From Kappaphycus alvarezii (taxonomy: Eukaryota > Rhodophyta > Florideophyceae > Gigartinales > Solieriaceae): DNA of 64,000 nt. The stretch spans positions 868,001 through 932,000 of the forward strand of contig NADL03000498.1 in the NCBI GenBank assembly GCA_002205965.3. The letters are read 5' to 3'. Below the pieces are notes generated by a model that was not told the DNA's origin, made no database searches, and saw nothing but the letters and a program-made list of their open reading frames with translations. Position 1 is the stretch's first letter, and each line of letters starts with the position of its first letter. Shown piece after piece: positions 14,981 through 24,662 of this stretch. Position numbers and translations under genes: made by a program.

Positions 14981-15360
14981 TTATATGAGTAATTTAGTCC
15001 GACATGTGCCAATCTTGCGAAATATCCTTTTCGTGTCGTGTTCTCCATACGTTTCGATTTCCAGCCATGCCGTAACCACTGCTTCACCTTGACACACCTT
15101 CAAAATGACCCTGTGATCGTCATCGAGCTGTTCCACTCGCACCGCGACGTTATGGCTGTATTGTAGTGCCCACACCCTCGGCTTGAATTTTGTGCTCTCT
15201 CTACGCCATGATATTTGTACTCACCAAAGAAATTATTAAGATCAACAACTGCCGTAGCAATAACCATTGGACATGATTTAGTAGCGGGGGGATATATCAT
15301 GATTATGCCCAGAAATCCTCTAAAATTCCCTGACAGTATCCCACGGGTAACCTTTACCAA
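14981..15360 (-). pseudogene. Possible degraded coding remnant, unrecognised
   Basis: Two overlapping minus-strand frames, 15360-15100 and 15175-14981, have protein-like composition. The downstream one contains NVAVRVEQLDDDHRVILKV. Their order and overlap would fit one short protein broken by a frame change near 15.17 kb. I do not recognise the family. Chance frames in an AT-rich region are the alternative. Confidence 0.2.
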
Positions 15361-16099
15361 GGATTTACACTGTACAATTAATTAGTGCAACCAGTGCACT
15401 GTGCCAATAAACCAGTGTAGAACAAAATAGCATACCTTTTTATGCCAAACAAATGAAAGGAGTGTATCATGGATATCTCGTGTTGTTCTCGGAACCTCGC
15501 ACCTCACCATTCAGCTATTACTTTATGTCTTCTTTCCATTTGGACCAATTGAACTTTGCCATGGTTTTTGGTGCTTTCAGTCTTACTGTTAGTTGACAAT
15601 TCAGCCCTCAGGACCCTTTTATATTGATATATCTAAGGTTTCAGTGCTTTTCTATAATACCTTTGAATCCAGAACTGTTAGTTTACAAGTGAAATATGCT
15701 ATCATTGAGTAGTTTTTCTATATAACCCATGGTCTACGCTCTGGCCTGTTTACCGTTAAAATAAAAAAAGCAGTTCGACCATCGACTACTTTTGCACTCA
15801 GCTCCCCATATCCGGCATGATTACTTTTTCTTTTTTTCAACCCTTCCAACGCTTCCAATCCGTTAAAATATCTACTAGATTTGACTTTCTGTTCTATTGC
15901 AAAGACTAAATTTTTTAAACTATCATTCTGTTCGAATAACGCTCAGTGCCAAAAAAGATTTCTAGGGGGCACATTCATCGCTATACGAGTACAACACAAA
16001 GGAATAACAATTTTTATTCGCCTAAAACTTCCTAATAGTCCCAATAAACCGATTGAAAGGCCCCAATAAGTTCTAGAGTCAGAAAACTAATTTTTTCGG

Positions 16100-18060
16100 C
16101 AAGGAGATCCTAAAATGCATGTAGGAGAGCGCAAGCCCCATCTTCCATCGAGAATTTATTCTCGTTAAAGGTTTCATTTACAATGGGTCAGCAAAAGTTT
16201 TAATCGACCCCGGTGGTTAATTCAAATTTCTCAGTGAACTATTCTTTGATTGTTATAAAATTAAAACGGGAGAATCAGCAGAGCCTGCCGACATGGTAAA
16301 TGTTTTTGACCAAAATTTTAGAGAGAGAATCTGCCTGTGATTTTCCAAATAAAGAACTACCCAGAACCATAGTACTTAGCCGTTAGCTTCCCCAATAGAT
16401 ATGATGCAATCATAGGAAATTAATGATGTGGTGCTCATAGACCAATTGTAATTTCGAATCTGCAAGTAATCAAGTTTCTTTCAAGTGAAAGGATGGAAAC
16501 TACTATGTCTGCCTGTGAAATGACAACGCACCCTTTCGTTTCTGCCAACTCAGTAGTTACTAATTTGGAAAAAATGCTGCACTTACTCTTTCTAGTTCTA
16601 CTATTATATCCAAACCGGAATGTTCAAGATTCTTACCCAGAAGACATTCAAGGTGTATTGAGAAAGTATCGAGATGTTTTCTCAGAAAATTTTACAAAGG
16701 GCCTTCTTCCGAAGCGAAATTATGATTTCAAGATCAAATTTGAGAAAGATGCTCAGCCGCAGAAAGCGGGTTTCTGCAGACGTTCATAAAACAAATGATT
16801 GTCCTTCGTAAACAAGTTCATGATATACTGTAGAGTGACTTCATTAGACAGAGCAAAAGCCCTTGGGGAGCGCCAATATTCTTTGTAACGAAGGAAGACA
16901 GCGTTTCACGTATGTTCGTGAATTATAGAGCACTTTATAGACTTACTCCAAGATACGGATAGCTTCTGCATCGCATGGATGATATCCTTTATCATCTCAA
17001 AGGATACAATTACTTCTCTAAAATAGATCTGGTGATGTCTTGTCATCATATCAGCCTTAATTTATCTTCAATTCTGCCCAAAAGTTTTTGAACCAGATAT
17101 TTATACTATGAATTAATCACACTACCTTCTGGATTGACCACTACACTAGCAAATTTTATGAATCTCATGAACTACACAATCAAATAATTTCTAAATTTTC
17201 TCCTTATCCTTTACATAGATTGCATTATTATCTTCAGTAAGATGTGGAAACAATAGTTAGAACACATTGATACAGTACTAGAGATTCTCAGGAAGGATAA
17301 TCTGTTTGCAAAAATGTCAGCATTTTTCTTTGGTGGTAAAGAAGTCGAGTACCTTGGACACATATTCTGTCGAGAAGTAACGGCTATGGATTCCAACAAG
17401 ATAAAGGCAGTCATGTAATGTACATCACTAAAGAACAAACAACAGCTCCGTTCACTCTTAAGACTCTTCAAACATTGTAAAATGTTCATAGGAGGCCGGT
17501 TGTTCTTTGCTAAAATTCTTACTGATCTTGCGGAGAAATTTTATTTCTGTAGAAAGAAGCCCAGGAATAATTATTTTAGACCGTCGAGAAATCGTTACGG
17601 ATTGTCGCAGTCATTAGAAATTTTGACTCTGGACTTCTAATATTTTAACTACATATTTCGATCAATACTCAATTGAAGCTTAATTGGGAAAGGCATATCT
17701 GAAGTCCAGAATACAGTTTTCTTTTGCATCTATAACTTCGAATAATACTGAGTAAATTTTACGTCTCATGCGAAAGAGCTCTTGGTCATTGAAGAATGCT
17801 TGAAATGGTGGAGATCATACCTATATGGAAACCTTTTCACAGTTTATTCTAACCATGGCCCATTGAGATACCTCAGGACCCAAGAAATTTTTGTGGCAGA
17901 GACAGGTGAGGTGGATTAGAAGGATAGCGAACTTTGATTTCAAAATTGCACTCATCTCCAGGAAATCAAACGTAGTTGCCGGTTCTTTCTCAAGACAGGC
18001 ACATAATTCACCCTACTGTAGCCACGTTTATGCACAGACAACTGCGGCGATGGATTCGTC
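16100..18060 (+). mobile_element. Ty3/gypsy pol relic, heavily decayed
   Basis: Recognisable parts run in pol order on the plus strand. A retropepsin-like stretch lies near 16.17-16.22 kb (NGSAKVLIDPGG). The segment before the reverse transcriptase is at 16.63-16.79 kb (VLRKYRDVFSENF, LPKRNYDFKIKF). Reverse transcriptase remains span about 16.80-17.5 kb (SPWGAPIFFVTKEDS, FSKIDLV). RNase H remains span about 17.76-18.0 kb (HAKELLVIEECLKWW, NHGPLRYL). The order protease, RT, RNase H and the DVFSENF-type linker are typical of Ty3/gypsy. No LTR pair or integrase was recognised. It carries many breaks and looks old. Confidence 0.75.
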
Positions 18061-18283
18061 CATCGCAGCATATCTTAAGGCTGGTCTTACACCAGCCTTG
18101 TGAGATAGTCCCGCCTGGCTCAGTCTCCTTTTCAGACCCTCTAATACACAGACATGTCTCCCCTCCAGTCTCGGGAAATAGCCGTTTTACATCTCTAATG
18201 AGTAAATCACCCCAAATTCCCCCCATTTTGCCAAGATGGGAAGTTTGGAAAAAAATGCATTCCCGTAGACTGTTTTGACGATA

Positions 18284-18565
18284 CTAATGCAGTAAAGTTT
18301 TCTCTATCTTTACAAATTGTTGCGTACGCACGATTACGAGCAGAGGACAAAGGCACTCTACTGCTTTAGGGTGACCTTTTAGGGAGCGTAGTTCCTCCCG
18401 CATTACCGTGTCCGCATGCTCTTTTGAGTCGACTGTGGTTGTCTGGAAAACTTTAGGATAGATCGAATATATCCTCCAAGAGCAAAAACACACAAACCTT
18501 TCCCAATCATTCACGGGGAAAAAGCTTTGGTGCTTTAATAATTTAGAGGCAGCGGCGGTCATCAA
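18284..18565 (-). mobile_element. LINE fragment, minus strand
   Basis: The minus strand around 18.44-18.52 kb closely resembles the plus strand around 23.75-23.82 kb. Both encode a SWKIYPIYP/SWRIYSIYP-like string in one frame and share the stretch before CCAGACAAC. The 23.75-kb copy lies in the C-terminal part of a LINE reverse transcriptase ORF, so this is a small opposite-strand piece of the same or a related LINE. It is short and disrupted beyond that similarity. Confidence 0.5.
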
Positions 18566-18921
18566 CCGAAAGGGGTGTACGTAAATATTTACGTGAAGAA
18601 ATTAACTAGGTGTAATCGTCTACGGTTAAACCAAATATCAGTTCAGCCTCCGTTATTCAACACAGATACGTATTTGCTACAATGCACCCACCAACAATTC
18701 AGCACTGGATTCTCTACCCGCATCTTTGTCTAATATGTACGAAACCTCTCCGTCCAAGGGGTTCTTGAGTGTCTACGATCAAATTGTGCTTTTAGAGATA
18801 AAGTGACCTGATGATACATGTCAACATAAAACAGTACCCACAGTTCGGGACAGTTGCTCGCGGAATGGGATGTATCCAGGCACCACCGATTACTGCAGTT
18901 CATGTTTCACATTAACGCAAA

Positions 18922-18949
18922 TGTACTGTACTGTACTGTACTGTACTGC
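18922..18949. repeat. (TGTAC)n microsatellite
   Basis: Five perfect tandem copies of TGTAC followed by TGC. Each junction contains the self-complementary GTAC, so either strand can fold back on itself. No coding frame is involved. Confidence 0.95.
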
Positions 18950-19032
18950 ACTCTCGCAACATGAATGAGTGCTTACAGCAGGAGTTTTGCCAACCCGAAA
19001 GACGTTCGCTGTCATAGCCCGGTGAAGAAAGA

Positions 19033-19110
19033 TGGAGTTTAATCCTTACGAGTCGTACAATGGTGCAGAGAAGCGTGCGGAGGGTATTCAGAAATTAACT
19101 ACGAATGCGG
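19033..19110 (+). repeat. Short segment shared with 24.49 kb
   Basis: The sequence around 19058-19105 (GTACAATGGTGCAGAGAAGCG onward, read in part) matches 24495-24540 closely, including AGAAGCGTGC and GAGGGTATTCA. The 24.5-kb copy lies in the protease region of a Ty1/copia relic, so this is probably a second, very short piece of that family. Confidence 0.5.
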
Positions 19111-19490
19111 GCGACGAGTGGAAACCTGTCGCGCTTGCATTATTTGGAGACTAAACGCAAAACGGGTAACGAAGTCGGGGACCTCCTGTTGAGGGGAGGA
19201 ACCGCGATGGGAAGCAGCGCAGGAAGCAAGGCGGCGGAAAAAACCCTTGTCGTCGTCGCCCAAGGCGCCATAGATATCAACCCCGACGGTGGAGAGGAGG
19301 ATATCGTTTTGGTCGCAGTAAGTGCCGTAATGACGATGTTTCTCGCACTCTGCAAGAGTCGCGGCAGCGCCTGCGGTAACCGTACTTGCGAGGTGAGCAA
19401 CAGTAACGTCGACATCGGCACTGTGAAGCCCGTAAAAATGTTAATATCCATTTGCAACGCCTCCGAATGCCGAAACGAGAAGAAAGAAGC

Positions 19491-19495
19491 AAAAA
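19491..19495 (-). terminator. RNA polymerase III terminator (T5)
   Basis: On the minus strand a run of five T begins about 10 nt after the tRNA 3' end, the usual spacing and form of a Pol III terminator. It supports the neighbouring tRNA gene being, or having been, a functional transcription unit. Confidence 0.75.
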
Positions 19496-19504
19496 GATAT
19501 TCCA

Positions 19505-19586
19505 GCTCGTGCCGGGAATTGAACCCGGATCCCCTCGGTGACAGCGAGATATACTCAGGCTTCGATAACCATTATACTACACGAAC
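19505..19586 (-). tRNA. tRNA-Asp(GUC) with an 11-nt insert in the D-loop
   Basis: Read on the minus strand, the acceptor arms GTTCGTG and CACGAGC pair over 7 bp with one T-G wobble. The A-box is TAGTATAATGG and the B-box GGTTCAATTCC. The T-stem is CCGGG/CCCGG. The anticodon stem TCTCG/CGAGG encloses CTGTCAC, giving anticodon GUC (Asp). Between GTATAATGGT and GAGTAT of the D-arm lie 11 extra bases, TATCGAAGCCT. Removing them restores a normal Asp D-arm and a 71-nt tRNA body. No intron is present at the canonical 37/38 site. CCA is not encoded. The insert is best read as a D-loop intron of the type known in the red alga Cyanidioschyzon merolae. A damaged tRNA copy is the alternative, but the intact stems argue against it. 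Confidence 0.85.
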
Positions 19587-19641
19587 GCTCGGAATACGCT
19601 GATTCCGGGAGGTGTGACATTAAATTTATACAGGAATTTAT

Positions 19642-19665
19642 TTGGCCACGTGGCCACGTGGCCAA
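19642..19665. repeat. 24-bp perfect palindrome with two CACGTG boxes
   Basis: The sequence is built from two overlapping GGCCACGTGGCC units flanked by TT and AA and is identical to its own reverse complement. CACGTG is the core of G-box/E-box sites bound by bZIP and bHLH factors. It lies between the tRNA gene and the C-rich LINE start, so it could belong to a LINE 5' promoter. Confidence 0.8.
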
Positions 19666-19799
19666 CCCAGCTCGTGGGTCGCCCCCATGTCCGCAACGAA
19701 CTCGCGGTCGCCCTACTTCACGACGCTCTCCTCGTACATTATAGTTAGGACGTGCGCAGTCCCCAGTAGACACAGAACGCATTGAACTTCTTTCTTCTT

Positions 19800-21870
19800 T
19801 CTTTCTCTCCTCATTGCAGAGGTCCACCGCCCGGCTCGCGGCAATCATGCCCGCACACCCTCTGTAATCCCCGGGAACCCCACCGCGCCTGCCCAGACCA
19901 AGCCCGCCCCCACTTCACCCGGCCCAATTTCCGCCCCACCCAAGCCCCTACCTCCGCCGCCGCTGCCACCTCCTCACAAAGCAACAAACACCCCAACGCG
20001 CTCCCGCTACCTGCCCCGCCCCTCGAGAGTCCCCCGAACTCACACTGAGGTCCCCGGGCTCTTCCCCGTCCGCGATCAAACGCTTTTGCTCGGGGACTGA
20101 CGAGGCCTCTGCACCAGAGTTCCTCATGGTGCCCACCGCACCCCCAGCGCCTACGGCCGTTCTCCCCGCTACCGTCGGCACATCGGCGCCACAGGGTCAG
20201 GAGTTCGTCGCGCCCGTTCCCATGCCTCTGTCGACCTCCGCCATGCAATGTGCAGCGGAGCCCCCCCATCAGTCAAGTGGACTGTCGGCCTGACCCTCTT
20301 CCTCACCCCCATGGAGTCGGACCACCCTCCGAATGATCAAACGGTGTCTTTAATAAAAACCCCTGCCCTCTGCCCTCGAACTCCTACCTACCCCCTACCG
20401 CGAGGTGGATATCTTCCACTATATACCCTCTCCCTGCCTAACTCATTTCATCCTGCTCTTCGCCAATTTGGTGAAAGCTAGAACGCCTGTGGTGAAGAGG
20501 CCACTGAACGCGCTTTCCTCCATCTCCAAATGTAGCCTACGGCTGTCCCCCGTCACTGTCTCCGTGGAGAGCGCGGATAGCGGTACCCTAGGAGCCAACG
20601 GATTCCCCTCCGAAAACGCCTCCGCAGAGCCCACATGGGTTCACAGTGGGGCGCCTTCTGAGCCGAGTCTCTCGCCGCTCATCAAGCCAGGCTCGATTGG
20701 TGGGAGGGGAACGCTCTACGTACCCCTTTAGTACCTGCCGACACTGGACGAACCCGTCGAGCGGAAGCACTTTGTGCCAACGCGCGATACGGTATGGCCA
20801 TGGTCGCCCTCCACAATGGCCCGCTCGCCGACGGCAACGACCTGGCGGCGATTCAGCGGCTCCGGGCATAGCACCCGTCCTCGCGGCACCCTGCCTCTCC
20901 GACCACATCTTCCATGCATTAAAATAACCCAAAAATTCCCCCCTGTCTCTCTGCTTCCGGACGACCGCCTCCCGCCACCGCGGCTCATCACCGAGGCCGC
21001 TGTGGAACACACCACCGCCGGCCCCGAACGAACGCCGTCCCGCTGGTTCCCCTTCCTAGTCAAGATCCGCGTCGGTCCTGAAGCCGGCGTGACCGGCCTA
21101 CGTGTCCTGATGAATCGCGTTTCCCGACTCGAGCGTGGGGATCTTCCGAACTCCGTTCTCCCCCTTGTAGCGGCCCCGACGCTACATTCTTCCAGCCGAC
21201 TCCTGACCAGGTTTAGCCCATGGCCATCTGGTCTGTTTTCCGCCGTACAGTGATGAAGGCGCTGCACCCTGCCGCCGTAGCCGATTCACTCCAGTTCCTA
21301 TCGCAGCATCAGACTTCCTATGGTGAGAAAGCCGCGTTGGACTCCATTTTCCGCCACACCCGCACGACACTGCCTCTCTTTTCTGCAACCTCCGATATCG
21401 CCACGGTCCTCATTGACGCCAGTAACGCCTTTAACCGTGTTGATCGACGGTTCATGCTTGACCACCTCCCACTACTCGCCACCTCGTTAGCCCGTTTCGG
21501 CAACATGATCTACGGCGGCATGCAAACACCGTTGCACATTCCGAACTAGGATCGCGCCGTCAAACCTAGTGCCGGAGGCACCTAACAGGGTGACCCGGCC
21601 AGCATGCTCTTGTTCTCGCTCACAATCCAGCCCCTTATCCGTCGGGTTGCGGAGATCCCAAGCATTGCTCTCTGCCAGTGGTACGCTGATGACGGCACGC
21701 TTGTTGGGACCCTCGGCGGTCTCCAATAGGCGCTCCGGCTCCTCGCCCGAGACGGCCCAAGTTTGGCTTCCACGTCAATCCGAAGAAGAAGACACAGATC
21801 TTTTGGCCTCACGTCATGCCTCTGGATCGAGCAGCCTTCTTAGCGGATTTCCATCTTGCGGAGTGTGTTT
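19800..21870 (+). mobile_element. LINE (non-LTR retrotransposon): proline-rich N-terminus and reverse transcriptase
   Basis: A GC-rich block unlike its AT-rich neighbours. The first part encodes a Pro/Ala/Ser-rich segment in shifting frames (about 19.82-20.3 kb). Pre-RT sequence near 20.73-20.87 kb includes AEALCANARYGMAMVALHNG. The RT core follows: LIDASNAFNRVDRRF near 21.41-21.45 kb (first catalytic Asp region), an SAGGT/QGDPASMLLFSL block near 21.57-21.62 kb, and WYADDGTLVG near 21.68-21.71 kb (catalytic YADD box). PKKKTQIFWPHVMPL follows near 21.78 kb. Several stops and frameshifts interrupt it, including stops between the DASNAFN and YADD boxes. The family type fits LINEs that end in a restriction-like endonuclease. 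The copy continues at 23.3 kb after an insertion. Confidence 0.85.
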
Positions 21871-22210
21871 GGCGCAGATTTTTTTTGTCGCCGTCATCTA
21901 CAGGCCTATAGTTTACTGCACTACCTCTCCTTGTCCAAATTTGCTTATAGTTCCGGTCCTTCCTCGTCCTCCCTGAACCTCGCTTATCATTACCGCGGTC
22001 CTCTCCAAATTTTCTTCCCAATTTATCTAGATATTTCTATACTGTATGTACCCCTCTGAATCGATCCCGAATCAAGTTGTTTTTCCCTTTTTGCTAACCT
22101 CCTCCTCCAAATTCGTTTTTTTTGAGAAAAAGGGCGCAAATGCACTACTTCAAAATTCCTTGCAGATTTATTTTACCTATTCCTAATCGATAGAACCTGC
22201 CCCGGGAGCC

Positions 22211-22218
22211 TATTTAAA
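22211..22218 (+). promoter_or_regulatory. TATA box of the acidic-protein gene
   Basis: TATTTAAA lies 116 bp before the ATG at 22327. The leader is C/T-rich with CCCCCACACACCC and ends in ACAACCAAAATG, a good eukaryotic start context. The gene at 35.1 kb has the same layout, with its TATA box 111 bp before the ATG and a CCCCCACACAC-containing leader. Confidence 0.65.
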
Positions 22219-22326
22219 CCCCTTTATTCCAAGTTTTAAACGTCCCCGATCATTTTTTTCATCACCCCTCTCCCCCACACACCCAAAACACCCTCTATCC
22301 TCCGTCTACAGTCATTTACAACCAAA

Positions 22327-22938
22327 ATGAACAACCTTCACCCCTCCGCCCCCATCACCAAAAACCGCCCCTCTCGCCCCTTAAACGGCCTTTCGCTCGC
22401 AGTATATGGCCCGACGGACGCAGACGACTACCTGCGACCGCAGGATAAGAAGAAGATAATAGAGTTCGTCCGCAAGCTCTTCGTCGAGGATGAGGCCGAG
22501 GAGGTACCTGAGGGTCAGGAGTGGGACATCGAGGAGGGAGCTGGGGGGACCTTTGAAGAGTGGGTAGCCCCTGCCTTGGTCTTTGAGGTTAATAAAGAGG
22601 AGGATGAGGATGAGGATGAGGATGAAGAGGAGGATGAGGATAAAGAGGAGGATGAGGATGAGGATGAAGAGGAGGAAGAGGAGGATGACGAGGACGAGGA
22701 CGAGTTGGATGAGGGAAATAGGGGCATGAAAAGTGTTGTACTGGTGGTGCCTGGACTGTAGAGTATGGATCAGGTGGTGCCGACGCTGGAACCGGATGGA
22801 GATATCTTTAGTAGTTTAGATATCTCCCAGGAGAGAATAGAGAGCTGTGAGCCATTCGCAGATATTTGTGGGGACTGCTTGGACAGCATGGATATTTTAG
22901 AGGAGTTGCTTGGATCTGATTTAGAGAAAGGGAAATAA
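22327..22938 (+). pseudogene. Acidic protein gene, reading frame split by one TAG
   Basis: ATG at 22327 opens a 144-codon frame ending in TAG at 22759-22761. The same frame stays open for another 58 codons to TAA at 22936, so the locus reads as one 203-codon frame with a single internal stop. Residues 1-85 contain LAVYGPTDADDYLRPQDKKK and IIEFVRKLF. Residues about 88-130 are an almost pure Glu/Asp tract from GAGGAT-type repeats. The tail is also acidic and may form an amphipathic helix (DSMDILEELLGSDL). Family unknown; acidic tracts occur in chromatin and histone-binding proteins, but that does not assign a function. The TAG may be a recent nonsense mutation, or two proteins may be made (an ATG follows at 22765). 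The gene sits inside a LINE and has its own promoter. Confidence 0.6.
22593..22690. repeat. GAGGAT-type coding repeat
   Basis: Imperfect tandem GAGGAT/GAAGAG hexamers encode the Glu/Asp tract of the acidic protein. The complementary strand gives a long poly-Ser frame, which is only a shadow. Such tracts change length by replication slippage. Confidence 0.85.
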
Positions 22939-23066
22939 GAGGACCCTATTGATTGTTATTTTCATTAGTATCTTCTGTTTAGAGTATGTCATCCGCACAA
23001 ATTGTTTCTGCGCATTTCCTGGTACCTTCTGTAGTTTTGTTCGGACTTTGGGGGTAGCCAAAAGTC

Positions 23067-23074
23067 TATATAAG
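23067..23074 (+). promoter_or_regulatory. Second TATA-like box within the insertion
   Basis: TATATAAG follows GGGGGTAGCCAAAAGTC. No convincing ORF starts within 150 bp downstream. It may be a promoter remnant belonging to the inserted segment. Confidence 0.3.
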
Positions 23075-23319
23075 CTGAGTAAACCGCTTCCTCATGGAGA
23101 GGTCAAGCAAGTTGGCCGACAGCTTCAAGCTCAGTCCCAAATAGTTAGGAAGTTGAGAGTCAACTTCAGACACAAGAAGCATTTATTTTACCCTAGTCAC
23201 TAAGCATAGATGGTAGACCCTGCCCCTTCCTTACTTGCTTGTAGTCCATTCAACTGTCTTCCCTATACACTCCTTTTCGTTTGTTCAACTATACCACGGT
23301 AGCACTTTTGTCGCTTGCA

Positions 23320-24120
23320 ACACCTCCTTCTTGGGGTGGTTGGTTCTGAATATCTCTTCTCCCGACGATTTACCCCTATTAGAGTGCTCGCGGGATGGCT
23401 TTCCGCGGCTCGGCGCCCTTATTGGCAATAAGGACTTTACGGAGTGTTTCTACGGTCCATGATTGCGCAGTGCCGCTGCACCCTCGACCGCCTCCTGCTA
23501 GTCCGCGACGACCGCGCCCAGTTCCACATGCACCGCATATGTGCCTCCGCATGCCTCCTAACACATGCATTCGAGCTCTGTGACCCGCGCCTAGCTGCGT
23601 CCGCTGCTGAGGAGTCGGACGACCTGCAACGGTCGTCATACGAAAAGCTACACGGCATTGCCCTCACGGACCGGGTTTGGGATGAAACCTGCCTCCCCAT
23701 GAACCTCGGCGGCCAAGGCTTTGACAACATCGTCCCATTCCGCTACGGGAAAGGTATGGGTGTTTTACTCTTGGAAGATATATCCGATCTATCCCATGTT
23801 TTTCCAGACAACTGCAATCGCGCAGCCGCCGCCAGCATTGTTGATTCGGCGTCCGCACGGTAGCGGACTTCCGCCTACGCCACGCTACGTGCATGTGCAC
23901 TAGCTCCCGCCCATTTCCGCGACGAATGTTCCTCCCTCCTGCGCCAGGCTGGGGTCCCGCTCCGGCGTTTCGCCGTAAACGTCCCCGGGCTCGTCTACCT
24001 CGCGACCTTTGGCCCTCCCACTCTCGCCGCCTCATCCACCAACACTCTAACCCTTCTCAAACGGGAGAATGGTCATGTGCAATATGTTGCAAGTCGACTG
24101 ACCGTACCGGTTCTTGATTT
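23320..24120 (+). mobile_element. LINE C-terminal region, continuation of the 19.8-kb copy
   Basis: After the insertion, LINE coding resumes with DGFPRLGALIGNKDF (about 23.39 kb), the LG-x-P/L-IG block that follows the RT in this family. Next come a helical region (RAQFHMHRICASACLLTHAF) and LPMNLGGQGFDN near 23.70 kb, matching the usual LP..LGG.G block. Further similarity to the family's C-terminal half continues in another frame (SLLRQAGVPLRRF, about 23.94 kb). At least one frameshift lies in this stretch. The terminal zinc and endonuclease part is missing here but is present in the separate fragment at 24.66-25.54 kb. Confidence 0.75.
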
Positions 24121-24662
24121 CTTAACGCGCTCAACAAGTTTAACAAGCTCGGGTGGCTGAGGCTACCTTACGGGAAATTACCGATTATTCTAGTACTGCC
24201 GGACCTTCCAAGACTCCCAAAAAAAGGCAAGCCGAGGAGGAAGGTGGTTCGAAAAAGGATCCTTCGGCGATGGCAAAAAATTATTAAGTCCAAGCTGGTG
24301 GACAGTATGATGCTGGGCAGTGGCAATATGGCACATACGAAACCGCTTGGAGACCGACTCACCGAGAACAACAAATACCATACGGATATTACGTTGGCCG
24401 ACGACTCAACAGTAAGCTTAGAGGAAGTTGGAAAGAGGTCCGTTCTGTGGATGTCGGATGGCGTCGAAAATGGTGGTAAATCTTTATTGGTTGTACAATG
24501 TCGCACAGAAGCGTGCTGAGGGTATTCATAAATTAGTCGAAAATACCGTGACGCTTTCAGAAAAGCTGTATGTGCCGGACATGACTACTAGTTTTTTTTG
24601 GCATGTTCGTGTTTTATCATTGGTGTACAGTCCAATTGTGCAACGTTGCAAAGTACCAAAAA

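Larger units (their letters stand above)
21870..23300. other. 1.4-kb insertion splitting the LINE
   Basis: LINE coding similarity stops about 21.87 kb, after the IFWPHVMPL region, and resumes about 23.33 kb with PLLECSRDGFPRLGALIG, the next block expected in this family. The intervening DNA has its own TATA boxes and the acidic-protein gene. TTTTGTCGC occurs at both edges (21883-21891 and 23306-23314) and could be a target-site duplication, although such a short match could be chance. Confidence 0.55.

Noticed and set aside
18030-18070. Small hairpin around GCGATGGATTCGTCCATCGC
   Set aside because: A short perfect stem within the gypsy relic area; could arise by chance and has no T-run or other terminator signal.
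19105-19602. 165-codon plus-strand frame ending across the tRNA gene
   Set aside because: It overlaps the tRNA on the other strand, has no recognisable domain, and its last 30 codons are the tRNA complement. Treated as a chance frame.
19811-20269. 152-codon Gly/Arg-rich minus-strand frame
   Set aside because: Antisense of the C-rich, proline-rich LINE segment; composition explains the open frame.
20728-21267. 179-codon minus-strand frame
   Set aside because: Antisense of the LINE pre-RT region; GC-rich sequence gives long open frames on both strands.
22515-22727. Poly-serine minus-strand frame
   Set aside because: It is the complement of the Glu/Asp repeat of the acidic protein, with no independent support.
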